Assembly: GCA_946902985.2 (NCBI GenBank)
Contig: OX336396.1
Coordinates: forward strand, 238,468,297-238,532,296
DNA: 64,000 bases
From: Meconema thalassinum
Lineage: Eukaryota; Arthropoda; Insecta; Orthoptera; Tettigoniidae
Reading direction: 5' to 3'
Shown: piece by piece, positions 10,675 to 22,000 of the stretch
Position numbering within the stretch: position 1 is the stretch's first letter
How the letters are laid out: each line of letters opens with the position of its first letter
Program-made: the position numbers and the translations under genes
Notes under the pieces: model-generated
Seen by the model: the letters and a program-made list of their open reading frames with translations, nothing else
The model's database searches: none
Told to the model about the DNA's origin: nothing

Positions 10675-11280
10675 GAGAGAAGAGGAACGATCAAAGTAAA
10701 TGGGGAAAGCCTAGAAGTGGTTAAGAGTTTCAAGTATCTGGGAAGTGTGATCGCGGAAGATGGAAGGATAAAGGAAGAAATTGCAAGGAGAATACAAAAT
10801 GCAAGTAATTTTTGGAACCGAGACGTCCCAAAGAAATGTAAAAGGGTACTATATTCAACCTATTATGATCCTATACTAATGCAGCTGGGACAAAAAGAGA
10901 GGAGAGTAGAATTTATAAGAGGCATAGAGGGCAAGACCAGAAGTGATAGAGTTAGAAATGAAGAGATAAGAGAAAGGACAGGAATCTTGAAGCTGCAGGA
11001 CAGGATAGAAACAACCAAGTTGAAGTGGTTTGGTCACATGGTGAGGATGGAATAAGGGAGAGTACCAAAAAAAGTTTTTTCCGAAAAGATGACAGGGAAG
11101 AGACCACGAGGAAGACCCCGAAAGAGATGGACGGATACAGTCTGGGAGTGCATAGAGAAGAGGGAAAGCAAACCTGAATATGTACTTAGAAAAGAAGAGG
11201 AGTGGTGGAGAGACAGGCAACGATGGAGGTTTTTAATTCACAACCCGACCCAGGAAGCTGGAAACGGGAAATGGAGATGA
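10675..11280 (+). pseudogene. LINE ORF2 fragment (end of RT and C-terminal tail)
   Basis: The frame reads INGESLEVV-like residues, then KSFKYLGSVIAEDGRI (end of the RT palm/thumb), WNRDVPKKCKRVLYST, KLKWFGHMVRME and GKRPRGRPRKRW. This order is typical of RTE-like insect LINEs. A segment between the thumb and the tail is missing near 10880, and an in-frame stop at 11053-11055 breaks the tail. No catalytic YADD box is present. It is a dead 5'-truncated copy. Confidence 0.8.
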
Positions 11281-11343
11281 TGATGAAGATATGAAGAAAA
11301 ATACTATACTTTCCACGTATTTTAAGGCTAAGACCATTCTTCT

Positions 11344-12581
11344 TTTTTATATGCCGTCTCCGCGTCGAAGATTGGCGAGCATCATTGCCTCGAGGTTGCC
11401 GTTCGAAACAGAGATGCTGAGTCAAATTCAAACCATTCCCGCAAATTTTTGAGCCAGGAGATCCTCCTCCTCCCTGGTCTGCGCCGTCCTTCAATCTTAC
11501 CTTCGATGATTAGCTGCTGGAGTCGGTACTTGTTATTTCGAATCACGTGGCCAAAATATTGTAGCTTCTGTCACTTGATGTTATAGCGCACCTCCATCTC
11601 CTTGCCCATCAGATCCAGCACCTCGGTGTTTCTCACCTTGTCGGTCCACGATATACGAAGCATGCGACGATACAGCCACATTTCAAATCTTCCAACTTAT
11701 TCTCCAAGGTTTTGGTTAACGTCCACCCCTCGTGTCCATACATTAGTATGGGAATTATGTAACACTTGAGGGCAAGTAGTCTCGTTCTCAGACTAAGATC
11801 TCGGTGACACAGCAGATTCTTCATTTTGATAAAGACACCCCTGGCTTGCTCAATGCGAGCTTCGATTTCATGGCTGCAGTCCCATTTTGTCATTCAGGTA
11901 GCACCCTAGATATTTATACGAATGAACTCGTTCGATGGCTTTATCAGTAACTGATAATGGGGTATCAATTACTTCTTTGCTGACAACCATGAATTTTGTT
12001 TTGCGAATGTTCATCCTTAAGCCATAATCATTGCTAACTGTGTTCACGCGATTCAGCAATGCTTGGAGATCTTCAATACTTCCGGCGATCAGGACTGTGT
12101 CATCTGCATATCGGAAATTATTGATGACTGTGCCGTTGATGACAATGCCTTGATGAAACTCATCCAAGGCTTCCGACATGATTGCCTCCGAATAGAGTAT
12201 AAGTTGAAGAGCATTGGGGACAGAACACAGCCTTGTCGAACACCACATCGAATTTTTACTTCATCGGACAACATATTATCCACCCCAATGTTCGCTCGTT
12301 GATTCCAGTAGAGATTGGCAATGATTCGTACGTCACTATTGTCAATTCCAGCTCGTTGAAGGAGTTCTAACATTTTAGTCGAATGCCTTCTCATAATCAA
12401 TGAAGCACAAAAATACATCCTTGTTCATATCCTGGCAGCGCTGGACAAGGACTTGCATCGAGAACAAGGCATCCCTGGTGCCAAATCCACCCCGGAATCC
12501 GAATTGTGTGTTCGACATAAATTCTTCGCACTTTCTGAAGATTCTTCCATGAATTATTTTCAGAAACAGCTTGAGGACGTG
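11344..12581 (-). pseudogene. LINE reverse transcriptase pseudogene, RTE-like
   Basis: Read 12581 to 11344, the segments come in normal RT order: QFGFRGGFGTRDALF, DVFLCFIDYEKAFD, GVRQGCVLSPMLFNLY, FRYADDTVLI (catalytic box), KYLGCYLNDKMG, then a C-terminal FGHVIRNNKYRLQ and RRRPGRRRISWLKNL. At least three frame changes split it. It covers most of the RT domain and tail but lacks the endonuclease. It is a different subfamily from the fragment at 10675-11280, which lies in the opposite orientation. Confidence 0.85.
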
Positions 12582-13349
12582 ACCATTACATTACCTTTAA
12601 TAGTTTATATAGCAATTATATAAAATCTAGGTATTATTTTTCGATGTTCCTGTAGCCTATTACGAAAATAGGTTTCGGTCGGTATTCTGAAATGGCACTA
12701 GCTTATTTAAGAGTTCTATTTAAATCGATCGAGCCAATCACTGGTTAGCACACTCTATGACTAAAGCAGGATAATAAAGAGCGGGAATGGATACTTTGTT
12801 CGTGGGGATGCTGGCTAAGAGCAATCTTAGAATGATTTCGTTTTACACTCTTCCAAGAATTCTCTCCTTTGAATAACAAACGAATTCCTTAAGGAGCTGC
12901 GTAAGCATCGTATAAAACCGTCCCCATTTCAACATAACGATCCTATTTTCTATTACGACCAATGAAGAAGAACATGAAAAGAACTCATTTAAGACATCAT
13001 TGAGGACTATTTCCAAGATGAGAAAATTATTTGAAGGAATTCGTAGTGAATGGAATATCCGGTTACTAACTTCAACATTGAAGTGATAGAAGCCATTTTT
13101 CAGTGTTGCCTACTTCTATTTAAGATAGCATTCCAATCAGTCAACATGATGACAGAAGAATCAGTGGCGTACGCGGGATTTACTTCTGAGGGGGGGGGGG
13201 AGGGGGGAAGGGGGGGGGGGGGAGGTTCGTTACTTTAGAAGGGTAATTGTGTAGGCCTACACTATTAAAGGGGCAGATGACCTTGCTGTTCCGCCCCTAA
13301 AACGACAGTCATCATCATTCATTATTAAAATATATCGATTAATATTCAT
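12582..13349. other. Unassigned DNA with a G-rich tract
   Basis: The stretch around 13040-13150 resembles 40805-40920 and 42990-43080, sharing a block near CAGTGTTGCCT and a variant of CAGTCAACA; these look like fragments of a further repeat. A purine tract at about 13188-13227 has four or more runs of G and could form a G-quadruplex. No gene is seen. Confidence 0.45.
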
Positions 13350-13683
13350 GAAAATGAAAATCCACAGCCTGCTTCCAGTCTCCGACCGGGTCAGGAATGG
13401 AATGAATGAAGCCCCCATCTAGCGGCAAGGATATGAACTGTGCCGGCTGCCGAGGCCTGACGCACTCCTCTGGGGCAATGATTAAATGAATGACAGATGA
13501 CATGAAATGATAGTGGAGAGTGTTGCTGGAATGAAATTTTGACAGGGAAAACCGGAGTACCCGGAGAAAAACCTGTCTGCCTCCGTTTTGTCCAGCACAG
13601 ATCTCACATGGAGTGACCGGGATTTGAACCACAGACCCAGCGGTGAGAGGCCGGCGCGCTGCCGCCTAAGCCACGGAGGCTTC
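13350..13683 (-). mobile_element. SINE family S1, full-length copy c
   Basis: Intact S1 head and body on the minus strand, flanked by a perfect 12-bp duplication, ATTAATATTCAT, at 13338-13349 and 13684-13695. It differs from copies a and b at only a few positions by eye. Confidence 0.94.
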
Positions 13684-14056
13684 ATTAATATTCATAAAAA
13701 ACAATAATTAAATAAACATTCTCTTTGGATGAAAGCTATTTTGGGCCTCATTATATTTTCAGCATAAGAAAAAAATTACGAGCCTTACAGTAGTCGCATA
13801 TGATGTGTAACATCTGACATGTTATTCGAGTAATTCCATATTACTCACTCGCATTTTTTAAAGAATGAACTCATAGTGCTACCTTGTGCCAGCAAACATG
13901 AAAGGATTCTCCAATGCATCTGCAGTAGTGACATATACCTGCAACTGTATGCGGGAGCAATCCACTGCCTACTTGATGCGAGCTGCACTTTATACCGGCC
14001 AGTTAGTGAACCCATGCCAGCGGTGTTATTGAAAATGGCCTTTTATTGCCGATATA

Positions 14057-14155
14057 CAGCCGGCACAGTTTATATCCTCGCCGCTAGATGGGGCTTCATT
14101 CATTCCATTCCTGACCCGGTCGGAGACTGGAAGCAGGCTGTGGATTTTCATTTTC
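14057..14155 (+). mobile_element. SINE family S1, severely 5'-truncated copy
   Basis: Only the last ~100 bp of S1 are present (CGGCACAG, CGCCGCTAGATGG, GGTCGGAGACTGG, TGGATTTTCATTTTC). It still has its own perfect 12-bp target duplication ATTGCCGATATA at 14045-14056 and 14156-14167. That shows truncation during insertion, as in incomplete target-primed reverse transcription, rather than later deletion. Confidence 0.9.
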
Positions 14156-14384
14156 ATTGCCGATATAGCGCACTGCCAAGTATAGGCGCGATTAAAAATT
14201 AGGTGTGCGGTAGGTATATTAAATGCGTTTCTCCCAGTGATACGTTTAGACCAACGAAGTTTCAATTATTGTTAGTAGTCGGTGTCAATATACTGAATTC
14301 CTACGTTGTTTGGAGTGTTGGTTGATGCGATATAGCACTCGAGGTATCGAGTGCTTACATTAAATAAGAATACAGCAAAAGTAT

Positions 14385-14715
14385 GAAGATTTAATAAATC
14401 GTAATTGTTTTCAGCAAATATGATATAATGAATATTTTCACACCAAAGAACGACAACTTGAAGAACAATTATTGTAGGAATTTCTTTAATGGGGCCTCCA
14501 AACCTTGAAGTAAACCGTAAGCGATTGTATTCCACATAGTCACATGGCTTACAGTACGTCGTTGTACCGATCTCCGCCACCGCGCCCGCTCATTGTTTCC
14601 GTCCCATCGACTTCCGTCTCTTTTCCAAAATCACTCCCACAAAAATGTCCAGCTACCGAGTGCCACAAAAATATCCAGATACCGAGTGGAAAAAAGTTAC
14701 ACATCGAAAAATGAC
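14385..14715 (-). repeat. Repeat family Q, copy 2
   Basis: The reverse complement matches 2455-2810 in the blocks CCACTCGGT, GGATATTTTTGTGG, GGGAGTGATTTTGG, TTCAAGGTTTGGAGGC and GAAAATATTCATTA. The motif GCTGGACATTTTTGTGG is locally duplicated here. A minus-strand frame ending at 14272 crosses the copy but has no known motif. Confidence 0.55.
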
Positions 14716-14834
14716 AAAAAAGTTTTCTTAAATATGGAAAACAGTAGTCTAACTAAATAAAAAAAAGAAATGATGCAGTCCATACGTGATTGCGTAAAAT
14801 TTATTCATTTCGTATAGGCCATCTATGGACCGCG

Positions 14835-15147
14835 TCATTCCAACTGTCTCCTACTGGCTTTGATGTTTACCCAGTACGCCCGCATTCGTTCTCGGTGGAC
14901 TTCCTTCCGTTCCTGGGTCCAAATCTTTCCCGATCTCAGCTTCGGTTTTTCTTGGAAACCTTTGCAAGCTTGAAGTTTCATTTTGAGTTGGGCGCGCTCC
15001 TGAATGTCTGTTGGTGTAATCCCCACATCTTTCAGATCTTTATCCAGTTCAATGATCCAGGCCCATTTTGTTTTCCTCTCCTGAAAGTATTTTATGTTGC
15101 GGTTGGTCAGTCTTGCTGGGCTCATTCTTTTCACATGTCCAAACATG
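14835..15147 (-). pseudogene. LINE C-terminal fragment
   Basis: The minus-strand frame reads FGHVKRMSPARLTNR, then KWAWIIELDKDLKDVGI and WTQERKEVHRERMRAYW. The first motif marks the tail after RT in RTE-like LINEs. The fragment stops exactly where the family R copy begins at 15148, so R probably inserted into or beside this LINE. Confidence 0.65.
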
Positions 15148-16571
15148 TAGTTCCGTGAAGAACTATACAGCCTATTTTCATATATCCTACTCATGTTAAT
15201 TGCCTCTATCTACATACAACATTTCAGTTTAATTGCTGTAACAGATTCGTAGATATTGGGAACCGTCTAAATATTTCAGATGGTCGCCAGGTTGGATTTT
15301 TATTTTTGTACTATTACATTAAGATTATTGTGTACGTGTGGTATACAAACTTCATTCGCATGATTAGAACACATGAAGTAAAAACGAGATTTTAAAATTA
15401 CGCACAGCAGCCATCTTGTGATTAAGCAAACAATTGAAATAAATTAGATGCCAGTGGATCAACATTTGTATAAGCATTTAACGTGCAACGTTTCACGGCA
15501 CTCGGATAGTTAATTCGCGAGAAACGTCCATTTAAATATTTATACTTCGCGTCGCCGCCATGTTGGATTTGTGATCACCAGTTTACTGAAAGTCCTATAG
15601 GTGAACATATGTTCATAGTCTATATGAACACTAAAAAATTCTGTTTGGTTGCTGTAAAAGATTCATAGATATTCAGAACCGTCTAAATATTTCGGAAGCT
15701 CGCCATGTAGGATTGTTATATGAATAGGCCATAGAGTTATGTACCATTCAAGGACAATTATTGCCTAGGTTCATTATTCAAACTTTCACTTCGATCGCAT
15801 GATTACGACACAAGAAATAAAAACTTAATTTTAAAATTTGGCACAGCCACCATCTTGAGGTTATGTAAACAATTGAATTAAATTAGATGGCAATGCATTA
15901 CAAACTGCAAAATCATTTACTGTACCACATTTCACGGTGCTCAGAGAGTAAAATCACGAGAAAAGTCTATTAAAATATTTCAAATTCGCTTGGTCTCCAT
16001 GTTCGTTTTGTACTTTACAGGTTTATGAAAAATACATAGGTAAACTTGTATCAGTACCCTTTATCCCCGTACAAAATTGCAGGGTGATATCTGTAAAAGT
16101 TTCGGAGATATAGAATGTCAGTGAAATATTTCGCACAGCCGCCATTTTGAGGTTATGTAAACAATTCAACTAAATTAGACTCCATTGCATTACAATGTGT
16201 ATAAACAATTGCTGTACCAAGTTTCATTACGTTTGGATAGTTAAATCGCGAGAAAAGTCTATTTAAAAGTCTCTAATTCGCTTGGCCGCCATGTTGGTTT
16301 TGTAGTCACCAGGTTTTTGAAAGTCTCATAGGTGAACTTCTAGTAGTGCCCTTTATCACCGTACACAATTTCAGGGCGATATCGGTAATAGTTTCGGAGA
16401 TATTGAATGCTAGTGAAATATTTCGCACAGCCGCCATGTTGGATTGGTGAGACGTAACAAAATTTGAAGGGCACGGTCGAGGTCGCCGGGAATAGCGCTA
16501 TGAACTTACCGAGTTTCATTGAAATCGCTCCAGCCGTTTAGATTTTATTAGGGGGACACACACACACACAA

Positions 16572-16618
<47 letters not shown>

Positions 16619-16680
16619 ACACACACGGACAAAAGGTGATCTCATAAGCCTATTTTTTCAAAATTGAAAATAGGCTAAAA
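15148..16680 (+). repeat. Complete family R repeat, copy 1 (147-bp period, CA-rich 3' tract)
   Basis: The ends are fixed by comparison with 41234-42724 and the inverse of 62461-63969. The start can fold as a small hairpin TAGTTC/GAACTA and reads on into AGCCTATTTTCAT; the last bases (TTGAAAATAGGCTAAAA) hold the inverse of that motif and form a second hairpin with AGCCTATTTTTTC. CCAT motifs, mostly inside GCCGCCAT(G/T/C)TTG, lie at 15411, 15558, 15703, 15850, 15997, 16142, 16289 and 16434, that is every 145-147 bp. A CA microsatellite fills 16557-16626. There is no ORF of note. It may be a Helitron-like or other non-autonomous DNA element; the class is unresolved. Confidence 0.8.
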
Positions 16681-16684
16681 ATGA

Positions 16685-16860
16685 TATTCTTTTCTTCGGG
16701 ATGACGTCACTTATCTTCTCCACATGAGTATATAGTTCATGGTTATGCCGTCTTCTGTATTCCCCATTGTCTTTGATGGGACCCAATATCTTTCTCAAAA
16801 TTTTCCATTCTTGGCCTCCAGTTTTTCGACCGAGCCTTTTTGTTCATCGTGAGGCGTATA
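16685..16860 (-). pseudogene. Short LINE C-terminal fragment
   Basis: The reverse complement encodes ILRKILGPIKDNGEYRRR followed by HNHELY, a motif found just after the RT domain in many insect LINEs. Only about 45 codons are readable. Ty3/gypsy copy A inserted shortly beyond it. Confidence 0.55.
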
Positions 16861-16909
16861 ATATTGATATTATGTGAGAGAAAAGCAAGATGTTCAGTAA
16901 AGAACATAT

Positions 16910-17585
16910 TGTTACGGCTGTGAGTTTGTGACATCGCTCGCCGTTTGAGTCACAACTGCCCCAGGGGCTGGGCTGTGGCTTGCCTCCTGTATTGCGCGCG
17001 CCTTATGCAACAGGGCTACTACAGACAAAGGGATAGTCCAGAAGATTCGTGACTGGACCAGCGGTGGAAACCTCGAGGAGCCGTGGACTCTGGATGGATC
17101 TAGAACCATTTATTGAGTCACCGGCCTGCTATATAAGAGTGACCCGTGAAGCAGTTGTCGTGTGTTTTACGAGCTAGTGCGAGCGATTATCTTGTGCGAC
17201 AGAAGTGTGGTGACGAAGTGCTGTGCGAGTTACGAAATCCTGTGACATTGTTTCTCCCAGCTTGTGAACAGCGAACATCAAGTGCTCGTAAGTAACTGTA
17301 TTTGTTGTACCTGAGGAAGAGGGGCAGGTAGCTTCTGCCAAGGCCACCGGACTCATTAGGACGGATTAACTTCTGTGGTCTGTTGCAAGTGAAAGGGGCC
17401 AAGGGCGCATAAGGAAGAGACTTGAGGAAACTGGAGAAGGCTCCTAATTGCTTGTATTTGCTGATTAGTGTAATTTTCTGGCCACAATAAAGTTAATTAT
17501 TTCTTTAAGCAGTAATTAGTGTTGTGCTTTGTACCCCCACCGTAATCCAGTTAACAAAAGTGCCACTAGGGGGTGGCACGTAACA
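16910..17585 (+). repeat. 5' LTR of copy A
   Basis: 676 bp, starting TGTTACGG and ending CACGTAACA, giving perfect 6-bp inverted ends TGTTAC/GTAACA. It holds a TATA box at 17130-17137 and a polyadenylation signal AATAAA at 17486-17491. Confidence 0.96.
17130..17137 (+). promoter_or_regulatory. TATA box of copy A 5' LTR
   Basis: TATATAAG lies about 220 bp into the LTR; transcription is expected to start about 25-30 bp downstream. The same motif is at 32333-32340 in copy B. Confidence 0.7.
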
Positions 17586-17587
17586 AC

Positions 17588-17606
17588 TGGTGTCAGAAGT
17601 GGGATT
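17588..17606 (+). promoter_or_regulatory. Primer-binding site, tRNA-Leu type (copy A)
   Basis: TGGTGTCAGAAGTGGGATT begins two bases after the LTR. It is the complement of the 3' end of insect tRNA-Leu (acceptor end CCCACTTCTGACA plus CCA), recalled from known tRNA-Leu genes. tRNA-Leu would prime minus-strand cDNA. Confidence 0.75.
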
Positions 17607-17684
17607 ACGAACTCAAGCACAACACCTGACGGTCCTGGTTTCAAAACCCGAGCAGGTCATTTTCTCTAATTTTCCTGTGAGTGC

Positions 17685-19091
17685 ATGCCCTTTACAAGAC
17701 AAACAACTAAAATGGAGGAGAAATTGGCAGCATTGCTAGAAAAGTTAAATGGCATGGAAACCAAATTAGAAGACGGCCAGAAGAATTTAACCAAGGACCT
17801 AACTGCCAAATTAGAAGACGGCCAGAAGAAGATGGAAGACGGTCAAAATAAGTTAGCGGAGGACCTGAAGAAGATGGAGGACGGCCAGAAGAAGATGGAG
17901 GATGGCCAGAAGAAGTTAGCAGAGGACCTGAAGGACAGCCAGAATAAGTTAGCAGAGGACCTAACCGCCAAATTTCTGGATGGCCAGAAAAGTCTGGAAG
18001 AGTGCCTGCTGACGAAATTAGAGGAGAGCCAAAGGAAATTAGAACAGGGCCTACGTGAGGAAGTCGCAGCAGTGGAAAAGAAGTTCGACGCCTTACAAGT
18101 GGAAGTTGCCGAGCTGCGCCAACGCCCGCTGATGGGGGTGGAGGAGAAATTCAACGCCTTACAAAAAGAAGTTGCCGAGCTGCGCCAACGCCCACTGACG
18201 GGGGTGGAAGAGGAATTCAACGCTCTACGAGAGGAAGTTGCCGAGCTGCGCCAACGCCCGCCCACCGTTACACCGGGAATATCAGGAACGGGACATAGCA
18301 GAGTGACGCCCCCAACCTTCGACGGAAAGGTCCCGTGGAGCACCTACTTACGTCAGTTCGAGGCAGCCTGTTCCATAAATAACTGGAACAACACAGAAAA
18401 GGCTACAGCTCTCATTGTAGCGCTGAGAGGCGACGCCCTTAACGTCCTTCAGGCCATCCCGACTGGATCCCAGGACTACGCTTCACTGATCGCCCATATG
18501 GAGTCCCGATATGGAGATAGCCATCTTCAGCAGGCCTACCAGATGCAGCTCCGGACCCGGGTACAGAAGAACGCGGAAACCCTGCAGGAGTTCGAGATGG
18601 ACATCGCACGCCTCGTAAGGCTCGCCTATCCAACAGCGCCGGCCGACTTTCTGGAACAGATTGCGACGCAGACCTTCACCGACGGGCTACGGGACTCGGA
18701 CACTCAACAGGCGCTGCGACTCGCGCGCAATAAGACCCTGGCAGATGCGCTGAGCCACGCGCTTGAATTCGAGACGGCAAAACAGGCATCTAGAATGCAC
18801 GCGCGGGTGCGTCAAGTGGACGTCGACGAACCAGTAAAAACCAACGAGACCAAGCCCCTGGCCGACGAATTGATGGAGGCGCTAAGCCGTTTCTTCGACA
18901 GTCGCGCCACTACCAGCAACGACACAGCCGGAAGACAACCGGAGAGGCGGCCTGGTAGAGGACTACCGACCTGCTGGGCCTGCGGTAAGAAAGGCCACCT
19001 GAGCAAGGACTGCGGTGATCGCCGCCGCCGAGGGTATCCGACGGGAAATCAGTCGTCTGAAGACCGCGCCGCCCAGGGAAACGAGTATTAG
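17685..19091 (+). CDS. Gag of Ty3/gypsy copy A
   Basis: A 468-residue structural protein. Residues ~10-129 form a coiled coil of repeated EDGQKK(M/L) units. Residues 130-195 are three tandem 22-residue repeats (VEEKFNALQKEVAELRQRP type). A retrotransposon-gag capsid region follows at ~208-385 and a CCHC zinc knuckle at 430-443 (C-X2-C-X4-H-X4-C). The start used is nine codons upstream of the one forced in copy B, because copy B has an in-frame stop there; either ATG may serve in copy A. The frame ends at 19089-19091 after a one-base loss relative to copy B near 19047-19050, which detaches Gag from Pol. Confidence 0.9.
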   Translation: MPFTRQTTKMEEKLAALLEKLNGMETKLEDGQKNLTKDLTAKLEDGQKKMEDGQNKLAEDLKKMEDGQKKMEDGQKKLAEDLKDSQNKLAEDLTAKFLDGQKSLEECLLTKLEESQRKLEQGLREEVAAVEKKFDALQVEVAELRQRPLMGVEEKFNALQKEVAELRQRPLTGVEEEFNALREEVAELRQRPPTVTPGISGTGHSRVTPPTFDGKVPWSTYLRQFEAACSINNWNNTEKATALIVALRGDALNVLQAIPTGSQDYASLIAHMESRYGDSHLQQAYQMQLRTRVQKNAETLQEFEMDIARLVRLAYPTAPADFLEQIATQTFTDGLRDSDTQQALRLARNKTLADALSHALEFETAKQASRMHARVRQVDVDEPVKTNETKPLADELMEALSRFFDSRATTSNDTAGRQPERRPGRGLPTCWACGKKGHLSKDCGDRRRRGYPTGNQSSEDRAAQGNEY

Positions 19092-22000
19092 CCAGCCTTG
19101 GGGGGCAAAGGTTGGCTTGTGACAGTCGTCAAGCCCCGGCAGTCCAAGTGCGTGTGACGAAGTTACGGAGGGACAATAGCAGCCTGATGGTCGACGGAGT
19201 CATCAACGGAGTGAGCTGGCCCATGCTGATCGACACGGGAGCATCGAGGACCATCGTCAATCCCACTGTGATCCCGAAGTGGAGAGTGCAACCCACACAA
19301 AGGAACCTCCAGCTAATAACCGCGACCGGAGAGACCGCACCGGTACATGGCGAAGCATCACTAGAGTTCGTCATTGGTCGACGGGTGATAAAGCATCCAG
19401 TGCTTGTGGCTGACGTATCAAACGAAGTGATCATCGGACTGGACTTCCTGGACCAGAACAACATCATCTTGGACCTGAGTACCAACACTCTGCACTTCGG
19501 AGGTGAGGAACTTGCTTTGCAACCAGCACACGAGGCAGTCACCGCACGACGAGTAAGGCTGAGAGAAGACGTCATCGTTCCTGCCAGGACGGAGGTCAGC
19601 GCCGCCGTAATTGTCGACGGAACTGCTGAGGGAGTGGCGGCTGTCATCGAGCCAAAATATGAGGACATCCAGACAAAAGGATTGCTAGTTGCCAAGACCC
19701 TCATCAACACGACGCCTCGGCCGTACGTCCGCCTGTCCAACCTGAACGACTACGACATTACGGTTCACCGGGACACCAACCTAGGAGTCTGCGAGCCCGT
19801 TACCTGGATTGCCCGCATCACCGACACGACGGACGGACACCTGCAGACGGACAACCGAAGAAGACGCACACTGCCAGAAGAACTACAGAAGCTGTACCAA
19901 GGATCCCAGGACCATTTAGACGAGGAACAATCACGCCAACTCCAGGACCTGCTACGCGAATTCCAGGACGTCTTCTCCGTGGGAAGCAAAGGCTTCGGCA
20001 GGACAAGCTTGGTCCAGCACAGAATCGACGTTGGGGACAGCGCACCGATTAGGGCCCCATTCCGACGTGTCCCGCTCGCCAAGCAAGCCGAAGTCGACCG
20101 GATGGTTGAAGAGATGAAGGATCAAGGGGTGATCGAGCCATCACATAGTCCTTGGAGTTCTCCGGTCGTGCTTGTGAAGAAGAAGGACGGTTCCACCAGG
20201 TTCTGCGTGGACTACAGGCGGGTGAACGATGTCACGAAGAAGGACAGCTACCCTCTACCCCGGATCGACGACACGCTGGACACCATATCAGGGTCGAGAT
20301 GGTTCTCCACCTTGGATTTGAAGAGTGGCTACTGGCAGGTGTAGGTCCACCCTAAGGACCGCGAGAAAACGGCGTTCTCTGTGGGCAGCGGGCTCTGGCA
20401 GTTCACCGTCATGCCATTCGGTCTGTGCAACGCCCCTGCAACCTTCGAAAGGCTAATGGAGACCATTCTGAGGGGACTACACTGGAAGACCTGCCTGGTA
20501 TACCTAGACGACGTCATCGTTCTGGGGAGGAGCTTCGAGGAGCACTACAGCAACCTTAAGGACATCTTGTTGAAGCTACGGGCTGCCCAGCTGAAGTTGA
20601 GCCCCAAGAAGTGTCAGCTCTTCCAGAAGCGGGTCCAGTACCTTGGGCATATCGTCTCCGAGGAAGGGGTGCGCACCGACCCAGAGAAGACCGCAGCTGT
20701 GAGGGAGTGGCCAGTTCCGAAGGACAAGTCGCAACTACGAAGCTTCCTGGGACTCTGCACTTATTATCGTCGCTTCGTGAGAGGATTCGCCGACATCGCC
20801 AAACCTTTACATCGACTGACTGAGAAGGACCAACTCTTCACGTGGACAGCAGAATGCCACAATGCCTTCGAGCAACTCAAGCAGGCTCTGTGCACCGCGC
20901 CTATTCTGGCCTACCCCAGACCTGGAACAAGGTTCATCGTCGATACCGATGCCAGCGACTTTGGCATAGGGGGAATCCTGTCGCAGGTAGTGGACGGCGA
21001 GGAGAGAGTAGTGGCCTACTTCAGCAAGGCCTTGTCAAAGCCAGAAAGGAACTACTGCGTCACAAGGAAGGAGCTGCTCGCCATCGTGAAGACCATTGAA
21101 CACTTCCACAAGTACCTGTACGGGCAAGAATTTCTCATCAGGACCGACCATGCATCCCTGCGGTGGCTCCTGAACTTCAAGCAGCCCGAGGGTCAACTCG
21201 CGCGGTGGTTAGAGAGGCTTCAACAGTATAACTTTGAGATTCAGCACAGGAAAGGCCAACTGCATTCTAACGCCGACGCCCTGTCACGAAGACCGTGCCC
21301 AGAAAACTGCACCTTCTGTGCCCGAAGGGAGGGGAACACCGGGATACAGTGCCGAAGGACTACCGTGGAACTTCAAGGGAGCTGGAGCCGCGAATCTTTC
21401 ACGCGGGCGCAAGCGGAAGATGATGACCTGGGACTGATAGCCGAATGGAAGAGGGCCTGTGTCCCCAGACCCGGGTGGAACATTGTGAGTGACTGCAGCC
21501 CAAAGTTTAAGTCCTACTGGGCACAGTGGGACTCGCTGATTGTAAGGGATGGCCTCATCTGCCGTACCTGGGAGAGCACCGACGGAAAGACATCTCGGGA
21601 ACAAGTCGTCGTTCCAAAGGCTATGACGGAGGAAGTCCTGAAGGAAGTTCATGGAGGATCATCTGGTGGACACCTAGGGATAAAGAAGACCCTGGAGAAG
21701 CTGAGAGAGCGGTTCTACTGGATCGGATGCCGAACAGACGTGGAGAACCACTGCGCGAGGTGCCACGATTGCGCAGCCAGCAAGGGCCCAGGACGAAGAC
21801 GACGGGGTCCACTGAAGACCTACAACGTGGGCGGCCCCATGGAGAGAGTGGCCATCGATGTTGCTGGGCCATTCCCGTTAAGCGAGGCAGGGAACCGCTA
21901 CATATTAGTCGTCAGCGACTACTTTACCAAATGGCCGGAGGCGTATGCGCTCCCTAACCAAGAAGCCGCGACGATTGCAGAGACCCTGGTGAAGGAATTC

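Noticed and set aside
17843..18343. 166-codon minus-strand frame opposite gag of copy A, with a similar one at 33177-33578 in copy B
   Set aside because: It is the mirror of the coiled-coil gag repeats (repeated GRWRSSATS and FFWPSS), produced by codon bias of the real plus-strand gene.
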